DNA of 38,977 bases, from the NCBI GenBank assembly GCA_009781855.1, contig WQUY01000017.1, positions 1 through 38,977 on the forward strand, written 5' to 3'. Shown one piece after another: positions 35,813-38,977 of the stretch. The DNA is from Oscillospiraceae bacterium (GTDB lineage Bacteria > Bacillota > Clostridia > Oscillospirales > Oscillospiraceae). The position numbers and the translations under genes were made by a program. Positions within the stretch are counted from its first letter, which is position 1; every line of letters starts with the position of its first letter. Under the pieces are notes generated by a model that was given only the letters and a program-made list of their open reading frames with translations, was not told the DNA's origin and searched no databases.

Positions 35813-36745
35813 TCATATCCGATTTATCCTGTCTATTCTTTCGGGAAACATGGCGTTGCTTTCAATATAATCAGCCAAGTATATGAGCATTTCTTTGCGC
35901 ATAAGTTCAAAGCGCACATGATTTTCTTCCCTCAGTGCGCTTTCTGCAAGCTGGCTTGCGCTATAACAATGCACCCTCTTTTGCCAAAATGCTATGTCTG
36001 GAAATCCTTTTTTTTCAGTCAGGTATATGGTTTCTTTCAAGCTCCTTAAATAATCTGTCTCTTTTTCAACCGATTTTGCACGAATCAAGGAGTCATCTCT
36101 TTGCCGATAATGATACAGCGGTTTATCTACAAATATTCCGCTGCAATTAGCGGTCAGGATAAACTCCGTCAAAAATTTCAAATCTTCTGATATTTTTAAT
36201 TGTTCATCAAATAACAAATGATTGTCTTTTACTATCTCTGCCCTATATAACTTGTTCCATACTGCTGAATAAAATCCTGCATACTCGTTGAGCCTGAACA
36301 GGTAGAGCAGCATTTGCCTTTGTGTCAGCATCTGATTTGAAATTTTCTTTCTTCCGGCTTCTACGACCGAGCTATAGTCCGTGTCTCTGGTAAAACGCGC
36401 TGCACTCAAATGCACCTCGTGAGATGACAAAGCATTGAATAACACCTCATACATATCCGGCTCAATCCAATCGTCAGCATCAACAAATCCCAAATATGCC
36501 CCTGTTGCCTGCTCCAAACCAGCATTTCTTGCGGAGCCGACTCCCCTATTGGCCTTGTGAAAAGACTTGATACGACAATCCTTTTTGGCATACTCATCAC
36601 AAATAATCCCGCTGTTGTCCGTCGAGCCGTCATTTATAAGTAATACTTCGAGATTCGAATAGGTTTGCCCTATAACACTCTCAATGCACTTTTTAATATA
36701 TGGCTCGGCGTTATAGACCGTTATGATGACAGATATTTTATCCAT
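35813..36745 (-). CDS. Family 2 glycosyltransferase
   Basis: The 310-residue protein is a GT-A fold enzyme that transfers a sugar from a nucleotide sugar in the cytoplasm. Motifs are SVIITVYNAEPYIKKCIES, LLINDGSTDNSG near residue 40, and the metal-binding VDADDWIEPDMYEVL near 86-100. The ATG is preceded by GGAGG. An in-frame GTG six codons upstream would overlap the Stealth gene stop by four bases, but it would put that site inside the gene. It is a paralogue of the GT2 at the operon start (see the shared C-terminal LxDYxxSNxxFPE pattern). The acceptor and donor are unknown. Confidence 0.93.
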   Translation of the reverse strand: MDKISVIITVYNAEPYIKKCIESVIGQTYSNLEVLLINDGSTDNSGIICDEYAKKDCRIKSFHKANRGVGSARNAGLEQATGAYLGFVDADDWIEPDMYEVLFNALSSHEVHLSAARFTRDTDYSSVVEAGRKKISNQMLTQRQMLLYLFRLNEYAGFYSAVWNKLYRAEIVKDNHLLFDEQLKISEDLKFLTEFILTANCSGIFVDKPLYHYRQRDDSLIRAKSVEKETDYLRSLKETIYLTEKKGFPDIAFWQKRVHCYSASQLAESALREENHVRFELMRKEMLIYLADYIESNAMFPERIDRINRI

Positions 36746-36759
36746 ATAACCTCCGGTTA

Positions 36760-37785
36760 TCACATTTCGTATGCCGACTGATTAGGCAGAATGCTGTCAA
36801 GACTTTGAATTAGCCTGATTTTTGCTTCACCAAATGCTTCATCACTCATCACATAGTCATTGGGGTCGTTGATACAAATAACTTTGCCATTTTGCTTTTT
36901 TATATAAGAGAGCGCATCCGAGAAGATATCTTGGTTATCAAGAATAAAACTCTTACCGAAGTTTACGCTCCTTGGGTAAAAGTTCCCAGTAGCCAATTGC
37001 CAGCATTTAAAGAGCCATTGATTAAAGTCAAGCATCTCTCTGAACTTATGCGCACATGTTTGCTCCAGTTTTTCAGGTTCTTTTTTCCATAGTTCGATCA
37101 TCGTTGACTTGCATAGTGATGACGGTAAATGATGCTGCCATATGCCGGTAAATCTTGGGAATCCTGAAAGCATCCATGAGCGCAGAATCATCTTTCCATA
37201 TTTATAATTATACCAACCCCAAAGGTTGCTTCTGATCACTTTTTGGGAATCAAAGTACTTGTTCATTATCCCCGCCGCACGATGCTTGCTAAAGCAATAG
37301 AAGCTGTCTTCTTTGTGTGATATTGCAGTAAGAATCGCGCTGTCGCAGGGCTTTCCTTTATTGAAGAAATCCTCAACCTTCGTGGGTTTGATCAAAAATG
37401 TATCATCATTAAAATACACAAAATGCTCCGAAAGTTCTTGTATCCTGTGAAAGTTAAGCTCAATAGTATGTGAGTTAAAAGTGGGCAGATACTTTGAGGG
37501 AATATAGTCACTGTGGTTAATTATCTTTAATTTTGCATGAGCATTATTAAGCCATTTTGGAGTATGCCCCCATGTGACCAGATAAACATGATTCACCCAT
37601 GGTGCAAATTGCTCAATTCCTCGAAACAGATAAACCAAGGTCTCCCAATCCCTATATCTCGATGCTCTATCATCTGAGGTCGTCGAGGGGGCGTATTGCA
37701 TTTTTTCCATCAGCCATTTTGGGTCATTTCCATCAACCCATGTGATGATTATGTCGATAGGATAAGCCTGGTTTCGTGGTTTCAT
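36760..37785 (-). CDS. Stealth family sugar-phosphate transferase
   Basis: Stealth proteins transfer hexose-1-phosphate from nucleotide sugars and are related to metazoan GlcNAc-1-phosphotransferase. The 341-residue protein carries the conserved regions: CR1 IDIIITWVDGNDPKWL (residues 10-25), CR2 from RYRDWETLVYLFRGIEQF through YLVTWGHTPKWLN to FVYFNDDTFL, CR3 around GIWQHHLPSSLCKS and CR4 INDPNDYVM. AAGGG before ATG supports the start. It lies between the two paralogous GT2 genes, 12 bases after the first. The product is probably a phosphodiester-linked glycan. Confidence 0.93.
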   Translation of the reverse strand: MKPRNQAYPIDIIITWVDGNDPKWLMEKMQYAPSTTSDDRASRYRDWETLVYLFRGIEQFAPWVNHVYLVTWGHTPKWLNNAHAKLKIINHSDYIPSKYLPTFNSHTIELNFHRIQELSEHFVYFNDDTFLIKPTKVEDFFNKGKPCDSAILTAISHKEDSFYCFSKHRAAGIMNKYFDSQKVIRSNLWGWYNYKYGKMILRSWMLSGFPRFTGIWQHHLPSSLCKSTMIELWKKEPEKLEQTCAHKFREMLDFNQWLFKCWQLATGNFYPRSVNFGKSFILDNQDIFSDALSYIKKQNGKVICINDPNDYVMSDEAFGEAKIRLIQSLDSILPNQSAYEM

Positions 37786-37797
37786 TATTCGCCCTTT

Positions 37798-38745
37798 TCA
37801 CAGATTATAGTTAAGCAGCGTCTCCATCCTATAAAACTTTTCCGGAAATGCTCTGTTGCTACGCATATAATCACTCAGATGATATCTGAGCTCGTATTGC
37901 ATCAATGCAAGCGTTTCTTTGTCCTTATTATTTATGGCCGTTTCTGCAATGATGCTTGCATGATGACAATAAAAACCTCTGACCCAAAATTCCATATCTT
38001 CATAATCACTGTCTGAAAACAAGCTACAGATCATCTTGTATGCTTTTAAAATGTCCTGTTGCACTTCCAATGAAGCGGATTTCGAAATCGATCCGACCCT
38101 CTGATAATAATGATATACCGGTTTATCTATATAAGTGCCTGTGCACTTATTTTCGATGACCAGCTTTGCCAGAAACAACACATCCTCCCCATAATTGATG
38201 CTTTCATCAAATCTTAGGTCGCTATTTTTGATTGCCTCTGACAGAAATAGTTTATTCCACAAATACCCGCAAAACCCCATGTAATGATCACGTTGGAATT
38301 GATAGCGCAGCATATTTCTTGTTGAAATGATTCCATCAGGGATTTTTAAGGAATTGGTCATCGCAACAGACTGAGTATCATTTGCCTTGTAGTAGTTTGC
38401 TATGCCTATTTGAACATTTTCTTTATTTATGGCTTTATATAGCATCTCATACATATCAGGCGCAACAAAGTCGTCTGAATCAACAAATCCGATGTACTGC
38501 CCTGTGGCATATTTCAATCCAAGATTTTTTGCAGAACTCACCCCACCGTTTTTTTTATGAAAAACCTTGATGCGACTGTCCTTCATGGAATACGCTTCGC
38601 AGATTTCACCGCTTTTGTCGGTTGAGCCGTCATTTATTAAAAGAGCCTCAAAATCAGTAAATGTCTGAATAGCAATGCTATCCAGACATTTAGAAATAAA
38701 AGGCTCGACATTATATACAGGAATTATGATTGATATTTTATCCAC
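37798..38745 (-). CDS. Family 2 glycosyltransferase
   Basis: The 315-residue protein opens with DKISIIIPVYNVEPFISKCL and has LLINDGSTDKSGEIC and the VDSDDFVAPDMYEML metal-binding region, so it is a GT-A family 2 enzyme. It is close in plan to the other GT2 of the operon. The start chosen is GTG, seven bases after GGAG. A start 31 codons upstream lacks a binding site and would run across the promoter leader. It is the first gene of the minus-strand glycan operon. The donor and acceptor are unknown. Confidence 0.92.
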   Translation of the reverse strand: MDKISIIIPVYNVEPFISKCLDSIAIQTFTDFEALLINDGSTDKSGEICEAYSMKDSRIKVFHKKNGGVSSAKNLGLKYATGQYIGFVDSDDFVAPDMYEMLYKAINKENVQIGIANYYKANDTQSVAMTNSLKIPDGIISTRNMLRYQFQRDHYMGFCGYLWNKLFLSEAIKNSDLRFDESINYGEDVLFLAKLVIENKCTGTYIDKPVYHYYQRVGSISKSASLEVQQDILKAYKMICSLFSDSDYEDMEFWVRGFYCHHASIIAETAINNKDKETLALMQYELRYHLSDYMRSNRAFPEKFYRMETLLNYNL

Positions 38746-38809
38746 CGTGACGCTCCATATCAACCCGCGAGTGGTCTGTGCCAGTAAAATTTCAAAGATT
38801 GCTGTCTTT

Positions 38810-38838
38810 ATTCTATAGCTTGCAATGCAAGTTGTCAA
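38810..38838 (-). promoter_or_regulatory. Predicted sigma-A promoter of the minus-strand glycan operon
   Basis: On the minus strand TTGACA (38838-38833), 17 bases and TAGAAT (38815-38810). The start is about 60 bases before the GT2 gene. The spacer holds the palindrome CTTGCATTGCAAG (38819-38831), a possible operator. Confidence 0.8.
38819..38831. promoter_or_regulatory. Palindrome in the promoter spacer, possible operator
   Basis: CTTGCA and TGCAAG flank a single central base. The palindrome lies between the -35 and -10 elements, where a bound protein would block or remodel the promoter. No local regulator gene was seen to match it. Confidence 0.4.
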
Positions 38839-38873
38839 TAATCCAATACGCCAGTGACGGTGTCAAGTTGTTC

Positions 38874-38963
38874 TGGGTAAATCCACGCTAAAAAGTTTAG
38901 CTGACGTTTCTTAGTTTACCCAAAGCATCTAAAGCGACTTTGGATCCGGTAGTTTTACCGGAT
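38874..38963 (+). other. Foldable non-coding stretch at the right edge
   Basis: TGGGTAAA (38874-38881) pairs with TTTACCCA (38915-38922) around an inner hairpin, GCTAAA-AAG-TTTAGC (38887-38901). CCAAAG (38920-38925) can instead pair with CTTTGG (38938-38943), using three of the same bases. ATCCGGTA-GTTT-TACCGGAT (38944-38963) is a perfect 8-bp hairpin followed by ATTTTGTTA on the plus strand. Together this resembles a leader or small RNA with a terminator, but no plus-strand promoter was found and the window ends here. Confidence 0.4.
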
Positions 38964-38977
38964 ATTTTGTTATCATA

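Overview
The window looks like chromosomal DNA of a low-to-moderate G+C Gram-positive bacterium of the class Clostridia (possibly Oscillospirales or Christensenellales; this is inferred from gene content and order, not from a phylogeny). Signs are the Firmicutes-type order smc-ftsY-rdgB-nadD/yqeK-LCP-rsfS-leuS, strong Shine-Dalgarno sites, sigma-A promoters, a YtrA-type GntR regulator with its ABC transporter, and no outer-membrane genes. No rRNA, tRNA, CRISPR array, insertion sequence or phage gene was found.

Region 1 (about 1-11.5 kb, minus strand) is one long housekeeping operon read from smc to leuS: chromosome condensation, SRP receptor, nucleotide-pool cleaning, NAD synthesis fused to an HD hydrolase, an LCP wall-polymer ligase, ribosome silencing factor and leucyl-tRNA synthetase. 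It has a sigma-A-like promoter before smc and a hairpin terminator after leuS. Region 2 (11.5-17.4 kb, minus strand) runs serC-serA-lipid kinase-ymdB-flavoprotein-rarA from a clear promoter before serC to a terminator after rarA.

Region 3 (17.5-26.4 kb) holds a secreted polysaccharide deacetylase bracketed by two related foldable DNA elements, mtaB on the opposite strand, a CNNM/CorC-type membrane protein, and a three-gene MacB-like ABC system whose middle gene is a large membrane-anchored extracellular protein with Ig/CARDB-like repeats. Region 4 (26.5-28.6 kb) is a YtrA-type regulator, ABC ATPase and permease operon with a likely autoregulatory operator at its start site.

Region 5 (28.6-38.8 kb) is a surface-glycan locus made of two convergent operons that meet with overlapping stop codons. 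The plus-strand operon encodes a cytidylyltransferase/oxidoreductase fusion and a TagF-like transferase fused to a predicted beta-propeller, which together suggest synthesis and transfer of a CDP-activated polyol phosphate. The minus-strand operon encodes two paralogous GT2 glycosyltransferases, a Stealth sugar-phosphate transferase, a small Rossmann-like protein, a polysaccharide pyruvyl transferase-like protein and an iron-sulfur FrhB-like protein. Both operons start from a TTGACA-17-TAGAAT promoter. The right edge carries a foldable non-coding stretch.

The least ordinary items are the two fusion proteins of region 5, the related foldable elements around the deacetylase, and the structured right edge. 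No wholly new defence or mobile system was seen.
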